Source: Trichuris trichiura
Taxonomy: Eukaryota > Nematoda > Enoplea > Trichinellida > Trichuridae
DNA length: 64,000 bases
Direction of reading: 5' to 3'
Assembly: GCA_037903355.1 (NCBI GenBank)
Contig: JBAJFE010000042.1
Coordinates: 4,042,001 to 4,106,000 of the forward strand
The notes under the pieces were generated by a model. The model saw nothing but the letters and a program-made list of their open reading frames with translations. It did no database searches and was not told the origin of the DNA. Made by a program: the position numbers and the translations under genes. This document shows positions 34,747 to 44,620 of this stretch, in pieces (position 1 is the first letter of the stretch; the number at the start of each line of letters is the position of its first letter).

Positions 34747-35088
34747 ATGCTTCCTGTAGAACTGTTCTTAAATCATTCCAAAGACGTTCGTCCAGTGAAC
34801 GCGCCAAAAAGTAGTTCGGCAGCTTCATGTCAGCGTCGTTGCAATTGGTTAAACTGTGACTTACGATATCAGGAAAAGAGAGAACGTAACAACGAAGCGG
34901 TCAGAAAGTCTAGAATGAAACGAAGAAATATGGAACTCGAAAAGCAAGCACAGGTGCAGCTCTTGAGAGCAGAGAACGAAGAACTTGAAAGTCGCGTAGC
35001 TCAGTTGCAGCAGCAGTTGAGCGCTCTTGAGTGTTCCATTAGGATGATGCCTAAGCATCGTGTTAGTCAAATTCAGCCGTCTTCATAA
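34747..35088 (+). CDS. Small C/EBP-type bZIP transcription factor
   Basis: A 113-residue frame starting at ATG 34747. The bZIP spans about residues 43-100: basic region KRERNNEAVRKSRMKRRN, where the AVRKSR signature is typical of C/EBP proteins, then a leucine zipper with heptads through LLRAENEELESRV and LQQQLSAL. There is no transactivation domain, so in size and layout it resembles C/EBP-gamma, which acts mainly as a dimer partner. The N-terminal 40 residues are not conserved; a GTAGTT donor near 34811 and a TCAG acceptor at 34868-34871 could instead define a short intron, with the start further upstream. It lies 142 bp before NGDN, same strand. Confidence 0.75.
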   Translation: MLPVELFLNHSKDVRPVNAPKSSSAASCQRRCNWLNCDLRYQEKRERNNEAVRKSRMKRRNMELEKQAQVQLLRAENEELESRVAQLQQQLSALECSIRMMPKHRVSQIQPSS

Positions 35089-35230
35089 TGTGTAATTTTA
35101 AAGTGTTGGTAATTAAACGTTTATGGTTGTTGATGTTTTCGGTTCGGTGGTATCCGCTTACTGTTTCACACAAATGATTGTTTTTACGATAATGAATCGT
35201 ATGTTGGCTGATACCCAGACAGTATAGATT

Positions 35231-36550
35231 ATGGAAACCGACGTGAGACAATTCGAAGAACTACTCGCATCAATAACTGATGGCAGTATCGGAGTTACTG
35301 AATATGTGAAAAAGATTTCCTCAGCGTGTGACACGCAGGGCGACCCGTCAAAAGTGCGCATTGTTTTCAATTTTATCTAATAGTAAAGTTGAAAGTTTAA
35401 GGGTATTAGTTTCTTGAAAGTCAAGGCTCACACTCAGCTCAGCTACCTTGAGAATCTTGGTCTTTTGATTCTCAAGAAGGTGAATGGAAAATCGATACAA
35501 AATGATCGTGTCGTCGATCGGCTAACAGAATTAAGAATTGTGAGTATTATTATGCTGCGTTTTCTTTTCAGTTTAATTATAGGTTTCTGAAAGAATGCGA
35601 TCCGTAGAACAAAAGTTGCAATATCAAGTAGAAAAACTAATTCAGTCGCTAAACTGTGAACGCGGTGTCGCAGGTAGGTCGTACTTAGTCATACCTGTCT
35701 TGAATTTTTAGCCATAGCTGACTTATTTTAGGAGAAAAAGACCCACTTAGTTTTAAACCTCACCCACAAGCTATGAATGAAGTTTGTGAAACTATTAGGT
35801 TTTTATTAATTTCAGCTTAACCGAAAGTTGCAGGATAGTGACGAAGATGTAGAAGTTGAAAGTGAAGTTGAAGAAAAAAGAGAGCAAGAATCTGCGCTGA
35901 ATAAAAAATATATTGCGCCGAAACTAATGGCTACACCTTACAGTTAAATTTGTTCCACAGTTCAATGGCGTTGCATTTCTTTTTTTTAGTTGAGCCAAAA
36001 AATCGAGAAGTTGAGAGAATGAGAAGACGAATTATGAATACTAGCATGTTGCAAGATTTAAAAAACCAGTATTCGCAAGCCCCAGAAGAAATAATAGTAT
36101 GGGTCGGAACTCCTTTTGCCAAAAGTGACTGTTTTTTTTTCAGGAAGGGCAAAGTCTGATGAAGCACCGTGAACTTCTGGAACAGCAACGGAAAACAGAG
36201 TTTGCTAGAAAGAACTTATGCAGCTTTGTTTGAACTATCTGATCAATCTTCAGGTATGAAGAGGAGCATTTTATTCGGCTACGTCAGCCCAAAGGCCAAA
36301 GCAAAATGTCTTTGAACGCGGCCAACAATTTGGATGGAGTTTTTGACTTCGCCGGTTACTTTGCGACCTCTTCCGGATTACGCGTAAGCCATCTGCACCA
36401 AACGTAAAAATTGCCCTTAAATCATCTTTTAGAAGAAAAGGAAACAAGGTGAAAGACGAAAGCAAAAAGTTGGTTTACTTTTTTAACCCAAATTAATATT
36501 ACCTATTTGTCTTGTAGAGCTTCAAAAAAAAGCGAAGTAAGAAGCGCTAA
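35231..36550 (+). CDS. NGDN: Neuroguidin (Sas10/Lcp5 family), complete
   Basis: Ten exons in consistent phase: 35231-35353, 35402-35539, 35583-35673, 35732-35781, 35816-35942, 35990-36096, 36144-36199, 36254-36383, 36433-36468, 36518-36550; introns are 34-58 nt. The product is 296 residues; vertebrate neuroguidin is about 315. Family blocks in order: KGISFLKVKAHTQLSYLENL, MRSVEQKLQYQVEKLI, GEKDPLSFKPHPQAM, an acidic stretch (SDEDVEVESEVEE), KKYIAPKLM, NTSMLQDLKNQYSQAPEEI, YEEEHFIRL, and a basic tail SFKKKRSKKR. Neuroguidin/Lcp5 works in the nucleolar SSU processome for 18S rRNA maturation; in vertebrates it also binds eIF4E. The acceptor of exon 2 could be 6 nt earlier. AGTAAA 3' of the stop may be the poly(A) signal. 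Confidence 0.92.
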
Positions 36551-36679
36551 TGACTTCACGTGTACTGCTATTATTGTGCGCATTCCTGCGTGTCAGTAAA
36601 GTATTATCATAAAGTTGTTTTCCAAGACGCTGTTAATAGTAAGGTCAGGTGTGCATTTATCCTATGTATGGAAGTTTTG

Positions 36680-37039
36680 GGTCTTTACCATCAGAGCCCT
36701 ACCCAGGCAACTTCAAAGGAGGTCACGTGAAGATTAGGGAAGAATGGTACGGCTAACCGAACCGTCACACTGTATGTTCGGCGGCCACGTTGTTCAGCCC
36801 TTGCCTAAGCCTAAACCTCAACTCAACGTACCGCGACGCATATCGGTCGACGATTCGCTAACCACGCCCACATGTGTTAACTGATGCTCCATTGTGCTCC
36901 CCATTCCAACTGCTCGGCATGCGTTCAGTCTCGGCCAGTGAACTTCCCTCCCGTTGTTCCGCTAATCTCACTTAACTACGCATTACAGCAGCTCATTACC
37001 CTTTGAAGTTGCCGATGTCGGGCTCTGAGGGTAAAGACC
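36680..37039. mobile_element. MITE with ~40-bp TIRs, GGTCTTTACC ends
   Basis: Left GGTCTTTACCATCAGAGCCC and further to GGCAACTTCAAAG; right read inward GGTCTTTACCCTCAGAGCCC to GGCAACTTCAAAGG. Flanks GAAGTTTT and GAAATTTT, one base off the ends, may be an imperfect 8-bp TSD. The interior has two GCCTAA units near 36803-36815. No ORF. Confidence 0.75.
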
Positions 37040-37229
37040 TGAAATTTTCTTTGGTCGCTTCTGAAAAAGTAAGTTTACGTCAAAAGTAGTTGGCCAACTA
37101 ATGAGTTCACGGGAACAAGAACAATCTCAACTTGGTAAACATTTTTGACGTGCGAGTGCTGCAATAACTTGGAAAAGCATTACATGCATCTTAAGGGGGT
37201 CCATTGCTTTTTTCGTAAGGCCTACAGGT

Positions 37230-37495
37230 AGTCGGTGCTTATTTTTTTCTTGCTGTTCTCTTCAATTAAACCAGACGAAACAGTCTGCCAAAGAATGAGA
37301 ACAATCATTGGGATGGATAAAAGAGCAGGGGCTAATTTGGCCGTCTTTCGGAACGAATCGGCTTTAATTACGGATGTCCAGCTTATAACCGTTGAAGATG
37401 GGTCTCGTTCGACCCGAAAGCTCCGGAGAAATAAACGTTTTGTCGACAGGACTTGGACTCCGTAATTAAAGCCAATATTATGAAAAATTTTTGAC
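37230..37495. repeat. Degenerate PLE-type copy with hammerhead-like core
   Basis: The plus strand at 37388-37425 reads TTGAAGA, GGGTC-loop-GACCC, GAAAGCTCCGG. Inverted segments share GGCTTTAATTACGGA (about 37360-37374) and its complement at 37460-37475. It ends next to the solo LTR. Confidence 0.65.
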
Positions 37496-37504
37496 ACCAT
37501 ATAT

Positions 37505-37861
37505 TGTTGGAGTATTTGCGCCAGACACCTGTCTGACAGATAAGAGCAGAGGTGTTAATGGACGCCGGTCACTACCAAAGGTGGCATTAACGATGATGGA
37601 TGGTGTCCATTGTTGGTCACTCTGTGACCCATCTAATGTCGTTAATCCGAGGCCGTGAGAACAACGACGTCTGGGAGCTGTCTATACGCTCCCTATTTAA
37701 AGCCCTCTTGCTCACCTCGGTTTGTCTCTCCCTCCCTCTCGCTGATCTCTCTCTCCTCCGGAGATCGCAACCTCGTTCTGCCACCACTGTTCCATCATGT
37801 ACTGTATAACCAATAAAGCTATCTTCATCATGCTTGACTTCGAAGGCGAAACCTTCCAACA
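37505..37861 (+). mobile_element. Solo LTR
   Basis: A 357-bp unit beginning TGTTGGAG and ending TTCCAACA, an inverted TG...CA terminus. It contains a TATA-like CTATTTAAAGC at 37692-37702 and AATAAA at 37812-37817, in LTR promoter-to-poly(A) order. Flanks are TATAT and CATAT, a possible 5-bp TSD with one mismatch. No internal region is adjacent, so it is a recombination remnant. It is not the LTR type of the 57694 element. Confidence 0.75.
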
Positions 37862-38304
37862 CATATTCAAGTCTTTCGGAACGAACTTTTCCGTCCTCAT
37901 CGATTTGAAGTTGTGGGCGTTTAGTCTGTTACGTCGATGTTAATAGTTTGCGAGGGGTAGCGGAAAAGTGAGGCAGAAGTAGCTTTCTATTGTTTGCAGG
38001 CTCCAAGAGGTTTGCTTAATAGGCCTGCTGGTACGGCTTAGCGCTAATCTCCCAGAAGCCGGGGCAATCGGGAAGCAAAGTTAAAGTTGCGTCTTAAAAA
38101 CTTGCAATTCTCGTTTTTGGCGAAGTTACACTACGATTGGTAGGCCAGTTAATAGTAGAGACCCTCAGACGCGGCAAACCCCATCCAGCGGAAGGGTAAT
38201 TAGCGGGATGTCACGAGGAGCCTGCATTTTTCGCTGAGTTCGCACATTTACAGTACGCATGGGGGGGGGGGGTATTAGTGGGAAAGATTAGTGCTTTTAT
38301 AGTA
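37862..38304. other. Intergenic stretch with poly(G) run
   Basis: A G run lies at about 38262-38273. No gene recognised. Confidence 0.5.
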
Positions 38305-38904
38305 CAGGTATCCCCCGCTTTACGACCGTCCGCTTTTACGAAGAAGCTAAATTTGTGCCTATTTTCGCTTTACGAACGAACTTCGTCAGTGTTTCTTCGC
38401 TCTTACGAAGAAATAAGACGGAACAATACGCGACTTTTATAATTCATGCCGTTTTTCTACCTCCTACAGCGTCCAGTCAGTGCCCTTTTCTACGAATTCA
38501 TGAAGCGTCCTTGTGCCAAATTTTTAATTAAACCGTGCCTCTCGGCTGTATTAGTGTCCGTTGTTAGAGACAGTAGTTTGCATATAATTGCTGCTTAGCC
38601 CGCAGTTGCCAATTCGCCTGCTTATCTAATGTTAGAGATAGAGTCAGACAATGTTTGTGCGCACCTGGGGGCAGAACCAGGGGAAAAAGGAAAGATGGAG
38701 TGGGCAATGGTTAGTGACTGATAAGCGTCACTCAGTTTCCGATGCGCTACTCCCAAGTAAACTCCTTTCTTTTATGAGTGCGTTGCAGCAGTCGTGCCGC
38801 ACTGCTGACAAACGAACGAACAGTACTGTTAGCAAGCGCCCGAAGTTCTAAACTATACCCTAATATCTCTGTTCTTTCTCGAGCTGTCTTCAATCTTCAC
38901 CGGA

Positions 38905-40590
38905 TTGTGCTCTAAGGCAGTCGAACATATGAAAATCTGTAAATGTGTTCCTCTTAGCGTCAAGTTGGATGTGATTAAACTTTTTAACCGTGACAAACGA
39001 AGCGTGGGCGTTATGCGCGTCCTTGGTCTTTCTGCATCCAGCATTCAAACTATTTATCTCCAGAAAGGCAAAATCTTGGAAGTTGCTGAACTTACCATTG
39101 GTTTCGATAATAGAAAAGTAGCTTCTTCTTAAGAGGCATCCAGTAATGAATAGGATGGAATGCCTCCTGCTTGAGTGGATTGATGACTGCAGATAACGCG
39201 GAGTGCCGCTAAGCTACCTGATGATTAAAAAGAAAGCAGTTCGCCTTTCTGACAAGCTGAAGCAGGAGGCTTTAAAAGACAACGATGAAAGTACTGCGAA
39301 AGTGGAATTTATTGCTTGTCTCGGATGGTTTGATAGCTTTTTGAGGCGACAAAATCTCCATAGTTTAAAGCTTACTGGAGAAAGCGTTTCACCTGATACT
39401 GCAGCTGCTTCAAAATTCCAAGAAGAACATATGAACATAATTGTGGATACTCATACAAGCAAGTGTTTAACTGTGACGAAGCTGGAATTCGCTGGAAAAA
39501 ATTGCCAAGTAAGACATTTATTTCAAGAGGGAAACAAGCTAAAGGGCATAAGGCATCAATGGACAGGTTCACTCTGATGACCGTTATCAGCGCTTAAGGT
39601 GATGCCGTCTTTCCCCTGTTACTAGTGTACCATGCTGAACATCCTAGAGCTCTTAAGCGCATTGATAGAAGCACGCTTCCTATCGTTTTTCGCTCGCATC
39701 CCAATGGCTGGAACACGTGGACGATCTTTTCTTATTAAATGACCTGACATGGTAGTCCTTTTGTTGAAAACTACTGCAAGAGAAAAAACCTTGACAGTAG
39801 ATGCCTTTTGATTGTCGACAATTGTTCAGCCGATCCATCGGGCGTCACGGGGTGTGGCAGAAACATTCGTGTTGTATTCCTGCCCTGAAATACAACGTCG
39901 TTCCTGCAACCATATGATCAGGGGTTGATAGTCATAATCAAAACGTGCTATACACAGAACGTAATGCGTCACATTGTTAATGGTATCGATAGGGAGAGGA
40001 ACTCGAAGGCTTTTTTGCACAAGATACGGAAAAACTACAACGTAAAGATGGTGATCGCCAACCTTGGAGATGCTCTCGGCAGGCCAACCGTGACAGTTAG
40101 AAATGGCGTTTGGAGAAGTTTGCCCTGAAGCAATGGAGGTTCCTGCGATATTGAATTTATCAACCATTAATGGTGGAATCGTGACTTTGGCAAAGCAAGT
40201 AGGATTCACGGAGGTTGACTAGCAGGACGTTGAAGAAGTTTTAACGTCCCATGAACAAGAAGAGTCAGAAGGAAGAGCTGATACAGTTACAAGAAGAAAG
40301 AATACGAACGAATGCCGAGGATAAGACCGAATGACTGGAAAGAGAAACCGTTCAAGAAATGGAATCAAGCACTTGCGAGAGCTGTTAGCTACGACTGACG
40401 GTGCAGCAATGCTGGCTGAAAGATACTATGTTGATTTCCAGAGGGCATGCCTATTTAGAGCCGGTATGGAGGATGTGTCAAGATCATACAAAGAACTGCA
40501 CACTGGAAGAATCATCAGGCCAGGCTGTTAAATGTAACATTCTTTTTCAAACCTGCCTCAACGGTGCTAGATGAAAAAGCGCGGCAATCG
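38905..40590 (+). pseudogene. Tigger transposase pseudogene
   Basis: Plus-strand frames in order give the N-terminal HTH (PLSVKLDVIKLFNRDKRSV, LGLSASSIQTIYLQKGKI), then AAKLPDD, the catalytic FNCDEAGIRWKKLPSKTF with its first Asp, LLLVYHAEHPRALKRIDRST, TLTVDAF, then NTTSLLQP-equivalent sequence, ERNSKAFLHKIRKNYNVKM and ANLGDALGRPTV. The C-terminal frame ends LLATTDGAAMLAERYYVDFQ and AGMEDVSRSYKELHTG. At least ten stops or frameshifts. Apparent separate ORFs here are pieces of this one gene. Confidence 0.88.
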
Positions 40591-40769
40591 TCCCCCACGG
40601 AGACAGACGTGTAGATCAGACAATACTGCTTCCAGGGCGAGTCATACGATTCTGCGAATCTCCCAGTCAGCCATTCCTCCGGGGCTTTACCATTCCACTA
40701 GATTTAGTAGTTTACCGATCCCAGCAGTGGAAATGCACCCTAGATACGTTGTTTTACTTTAAATGCCTT

Positions 40770-41110
40770 TTTGTCACTCGTGGTGTCGATATTTTTAATA
40801 TGTATTTGCTTCAAAAGAGGCGGTATCTTTTCAACAGGCTTAGGTTGTTTCATAGTTGGTGTTCTGGTTCACGGATTTAGCCTGTTTGATGTATCTGTAA
40901 ATAAACTTCAAAATGCCCGACCAACGAATGATGAACAGATTTTTAGACAAAAATACAGAACAAATTTTATACCGTGCGTTTCGAAACTGCTGTTGTTCCG
41001 TCGTCAGCAGTGTAAGGGAGCTATTATTTGCTATGCCTATTTCTTTGCGTTGTCCCTTCTGTCTGTTAGGGCTGGCAGGCCATCTTCCTAAGACCGGGTC
41101 CGCTTAAAAC
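40770..41110 (-). repeat. Pseudo-LTR copy (PLE-type) nested in Tigger
   Basis: Shares the ATCTGTAAATAAAC and GACCAACGAATGATGAACAG block with the 15845 element. The minus strand at 40980-41012 carries CTGACGA, GGAAC-loop-GTTTC, GAAACGC, the same ACGC variant as at 15533-15575. Confidence 0.7.
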
Positions 41111-41313
41111 GGCTTCCCGTGTTAAAGAATACCAACCGCTTCTTCGACTTAACGAAAGTTCGCTTTACGAACAATTTTTCCGGTCCCGTTAGCCTTCATT
41201 AATCAGGGGATACCTGTATCGTGAAGCTCCCCTTTTAACTTTCAGAAATATATAATCGCTAGTGTTTTCTGAAATCTTGTCTATTACTTGCTCTAAGCTA
41301 TTTAGGAAGGCTA

Positions 41314-41319
41314 TTTATT
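41314..41319 (-). terminator. Poly(A) signal of the PP1-like gene
   Basis: AATAAA on the minus strand about 137 nt after the stop codon. Confidence 0.5.
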
Positions 41320-41455
41320 AATAATTTTGCAGTAATAATTTGCAACAAATACGGTCCGCTTAAAAGCAGATTAATCATTGATAAGTGCATGGAAGCAAGG
41401 CATGCAAGAACATAGTCGTCAAACGCATTTGGCGATTAAACTTTCGCGTCAGTAT

Positions 41456-42337
41456 TTACGGATTCTTCGGCTTCAGTTGAATAACTTTAACTTGAGAATC
41501 TGCACCCACATGGAGCATTCCAGCAGAATTGCAGAATTCGCCACAATAGTTTGGAGCACTAAAGATAGTTACCAACCTCTTATCAGCAAAAAATTCGTAT
41601 CCATTATTAACAACTTGGTGGGCTCGAGCAATCAGGTCAATGTCCATGGACTGACAAAACTTGGTCACTACATCAGCCCCAAAAGTGAAACCAGCCCCTC
41701 TGGAGCTCGGCATCCATCCCTTTATGTAAGTATCTGGGTCAGCCCAAAGCAAGTCGCATAGCAAACCGTCGTTTGGAATTTGCAGCGGTCGCTGCACGCT
41801 TCTTATTTGGTTCCAGTCTTTCAACTCAGGCGATAGGCCACCATGCATGCACAGAATTCTGCTAGATACCAAGCCAGCCACTGGCAGCCAGTTGAAAGCC
41901 TCTTGGAAACGAACATACAAAGCTACGGAAAAACGATTGCTGACTTCGGCAAAGAAGCCATATACGTGATTGATTGGCATGCATTCATGATTGCCGCGAA
42001 GTATAAAGAAATCACTGGGATAAAGCGATTTGAATAAGAACATCATGCAAATAACTTCCGTGCTGTGAGCTCCTCGATCCACGTAGTCTCCTAGGAAAAG
42101 ATAGCGCGACTTTGGTGGCCAACCTCCGCGATCAAAGAGGCGCAGCACATCGTTGTACTGTCCATGAGTGTCACCGCAGATCCAAATCGGTGCACTGGTT
42201 TCTACAAGCATGGAATCTTTCATTAACGCTTTCATTGCTTGCTCGATAATAAAACTAACGTCGTTTTCAGTGAACGACGTATGCGAATACATCTTCATGA
42301 GCAAGCTAGCCGCGCGATCTCGTTCGGAAGCATTCAT
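41456..42337 (-). CDS. Divergent PP1-type Ser/Thr phosphatase, intronless
   Basis: A 293-residue frame from the first ATG (42337); the frame is open 23 codons further but without an ATG. PPP-family metal and catalytic motifs in order: GDTHGQ (55-60), GDYVDRG (83-89), GNHE (115-118), HGGLSP (165-170), RAHQ (238-241), plus SAPNYCGEF near the C-terminus. All metal ligands are kept. Length and motifs fit PP1 catalytic subunits rather than PP2A, but the protein is divergent (GDTHGQ for GDIHGQ; ECMPINHVYGFF). Absence of introns, while neighbours are intron-rich, suggests a retrocopy that kept its frame; nematodes have many such, often male-germline PP1-like genes. A 40-bp piece of this gene recurs at 43968-44007. 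Confidence 0.88.
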   Translation of the reverse strand: MNASERDRAASLLMKMYSHTSFTENDVSFIIEQAMKALMKDSMLVETSAPIWICGDTHGQYNDVLRLFDRGGWPPKSRYLFLGDYVDRGAHSTEVICMMFLFKSLYPSDFFILRGNHECMPINHVYGFFAEVSNRFSVALYVRFQEAFNWLPVAGLVSSRILCMHGGLSPELKDWNQIRSVQRPLQIPNDGLLCDLLWADPDTYIKGWMPSSRGAGFTFGADVVTKFCQSMDIDLIARAHQVVNNGYEFFADKRLVTIFSAPNYCGEFCNSAGMLHVGADSQVKVIQLKPKNP

Positions 42338-42900
42338 GTTATCTCCATACTTTCTCAGTTTGGCAACATAGATTGCTGATTGTTGCCTTTGTGTAATAAA
42401 GGACACAAGGACATTAAGAAGCTATAAATTTAAACTTACCCTAAAGGCTACGAAACTTTAAACCTTGCCCTGCGTTGTCTGACTTATAAATCTTTCGACA
42501 GCTCTGGTTATATTATAAGATCTAAGCATGATTTCGCGATGTTTGATGAAGACACGTTGCAACACTTGTGTTTTGAAAATTGGCTGTCGCCTAACGGGTC
42601 AAGATTTGTTAGTGTAAAAAGTTTTGTGTAAGCCTTTAATTAAACTTCATGGTTCCCGACCAGTGAATGGGTATGCAGATTGTTTGAGTGAATACAGGCA
42701 GAAACACGTTGTTGTGTCGGGACCTGCTGATCAGGAACCGGCACATCTTGAAGGTAATTGAACCTATGAGTCCCATGTTGCTCGACAGCATTATATCCTG
42801 ATATTATATTGACTCCGGGTTTTTTTTGGAGGTCATAGTGTGACGGTACTTGTTATCGTATTTGCGTGAATAAAAGGTCAGTGACGGAACACAACACACG
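42338..42900. other. Intergenic stretch upstream of the PP1-like gene
   Basis: No promoter motif or other gene could be assigned. Confidence 0.4.
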
Positions 42901-42901
42901 T

Positions 42902-43965
42902 ATGCCGTGTTTCCTCTATAATAAGACCTGGTCTTATATTTAATTTTCCTTCAGGAAACATGACAGGACATTTTCTGGGGTGGTGTATTATGATTTCAGA
43001 TGCTACACTCTACACTTGTTCATTTATTTATGTGCGGAAGCCCATACGAAGCGTAAATGTAAAGGAAGAAAAATATCGAAACACCTAGAGGAAGAACCAT
43101 AAATGTAAGGCTGGAAAAATGTATGAGTACGTACGTTTATTCGAGCACAGTCATTTCATGGTTTTCTGAGACGTCTTCATATATCTCTAAATTCTGAATT
43201 CCGGCCTGACTTTTTTACGACTCCGTTTCTTGCGGGACCATTAGGCTCAGCCTGTCATGTCTTGCAATAGGGCTCTGCTTGGACTAAGCATTTCTTGTCC
43301 AAGTAGCCTGCTCGTAGAGCATTGGCAACACCGCTAGCTGTCAGTGACTTTGTCCCATGAGTTCTTCATTTAAATCGCAACGTCTTGCAACCTAGGCATC
43401 ATAAAGTTTCCACGCTGATTTCTCTCCATTTTGTTTTCAATGTATTTATTGATTTCACTGCGCAAATTGTCTTTGAATGGCTTGTTTATTCCAATATCAA
43501 GAGTCTGGAGGTCGGCAGTCATTTCTGCAGGAATCATTATCTGATCTATTCTTCTCTCTGAAAAAAGTTCTTCATCTCTAGAGCGGTGAATGCTGGCTGA
43601 ATCCTAGATTGTCATTCCTCTTTGGCCACCTCGCAAAATAAGTGGCAGCATTAAATCGACCCCCTTCCTTATAACTGACTGTGTGCACCAGGCCTTTTCG
43701 GTTTGAAGAACAAATACTTGAAACACGCTCAATTTCGTTTTTCTTTCCCTTTGTAATGATTAGAGAAGGGATTTTCTTTCCGTTCACACGAATTGCTAAA
43801 ATGCCGATGACGCTAGCACATTCATAACCAGTAGAAGGAACGTAAAGCAACGAGGCTCTCCTACGATCAATTGTTGTTTGAAATCCCTAGCGCATAAACA
43901 TTGCAGTTTTACCCATAGCAATCATGTGGGACAGTTGGTATTCAGAAAAATCGATTCTGTAAACA
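42902..43965 (-). mobile_element. Pogo-superfamily transposon, 3' part
   Basis: The left end near 42905 reads CCGTGTTTCCTCTATAATAAGACCTGG, a terminus type known from pogo-like elements. The minus strand encodes the DDE part of the transposase (43240-43935). The 5' end is missing; at about 43966 it meets a captured PP1 fragment. Confidence 0.65.
43240..43935 (-). pseudogene. Pogo-type DDE transposase pseudogene
   Basis: The minus frames give LSHMIAMGKTAMFMR (the usual first catalytic Asp position reads Gly), YVPSTGYECASVIGILAIRV, NGKKIPSLIITKGKKNEIER, a degenerate WDS block, then IDQIMIPAEMTADLQTLDIG and PFKDNLRSEINKYIENKMER, and PRLQDVAI. This order is that of a DDE_1/pogo-like transposase. 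Frameshifts and the lost Asp mean it is dead. Confidence 0.75.
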
Positions 43966-43967
43966 AA

Positions 43968-44007
43968 GGACTTGAATAAGAACATCATGCAAATAACTTC
44001 CGTGCTG
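43968..44007 (-). pseudogene. 40-bp duplicated fragment of the PP1-like gene
   Basis: The stretch from GA(C/T)TTGAATAAGAACATC to TTCCGTGCTGT matches 42027-42066 inside the PP1-like CDS with one mismatch, same orientation. It is far too short to function. Confidence 0.75.
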
Positions 44008-44329
44008 TTTAATAACTTCAGTATATTCAAGCTTGAACAATGTTGTCGATCTTCTTAGTGACGGTTCATGCCGCTGAAGGAAACAGTCCAGCGAGTGCTG
44101 TGGCGCTTTGAATTTTTCCTTGGATATCTCCAGGTGTGATGCCATTGCAAGGGCAAATGCCTGTGCAACGGGCGGGCACGGAAGAAAAAAAGAAAAAACG
44201 GAAGAGGACAATGAGGGGTACAGAGGAAAGAAGGCGAAGCCGCGGGAAAGAAGAGAGTATAAAAGAGTATAAAACCTGTTTGTTTAAAACAGCCGGGTAT
44301 ACGTAGTTTGTTTGCTCGTTGGTCATCTT

Positions 44330-44620
44330 TTGTTAATGAGCCGCCGTCGCGGAAGGTCGGTTGGACGCTCGCTGCATCTACTGACTGACTAGGCGGGACC
44401 GAAGCCTGACGGTTCAAGGCAGAGTTGACGGCGGGGGTCTCTGCCAAAGTTGGTCAGATGGAGCGGCTTGAAACCATAAAGACCAAGCCGACGGGTGGCG
44501 TAATTTGCGCTGATGCTCCCGGGAGATGGGGAGACCTGAAAGCTCCGCAGTGAACGTTTTTGCAATAAAAGCTAATTAAACAACGGCTTGGAAATTCCAT
44601 GAAAAAAATTTTAATAAAAG
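44330..44620 (+). repeat. Single-arm copy of the 19187-type PLE element
   Basis: Matches the right half of the 19187-19726 element (GCGGCACGCG region, CTCTGCCAAATTTGGTC-like, GGCTTGCAACCATAAAG-like) with many substitutions. The core at 44511-44544 reads CTGATGC, stem, CTGAAAGCTCCGCAG; flanking TTGCG and CGCA could pair as stem I. It ends ATTTTAATAAAAG. Confidence 0.75.

Larger units (their letters stand above)
38305..41216 (+). mobile_element. Tigger-like (pogo superfamily) transposon, 2.9 kb, both TIRs
   Basis: The left end CAGGTATCCCCCGCTTTACG (38305) and the right end read inward CAGGTATCCCCTGATTAATG (41216) match for the first 11 bases and are flanked by TA on both sides (38303-38304, 41217-41218). 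The interior holds a decayed transposase (38905-40590). A pseudo-LTR copy lies near the right end (about 40770-41110), probably inserted later. Confidence 0.9.

Noticed and set aside
37712..37900. ORFs over the solo LTR
   Set aside because: Overlapping frames on both strands within an LTR with promoter and poly(A) signals.
38905..39577. Two separate host genes at 38905-39132 and 39203-39577
   Set aside because: Both are pieces of one Tigger transposase within defined TIRs.
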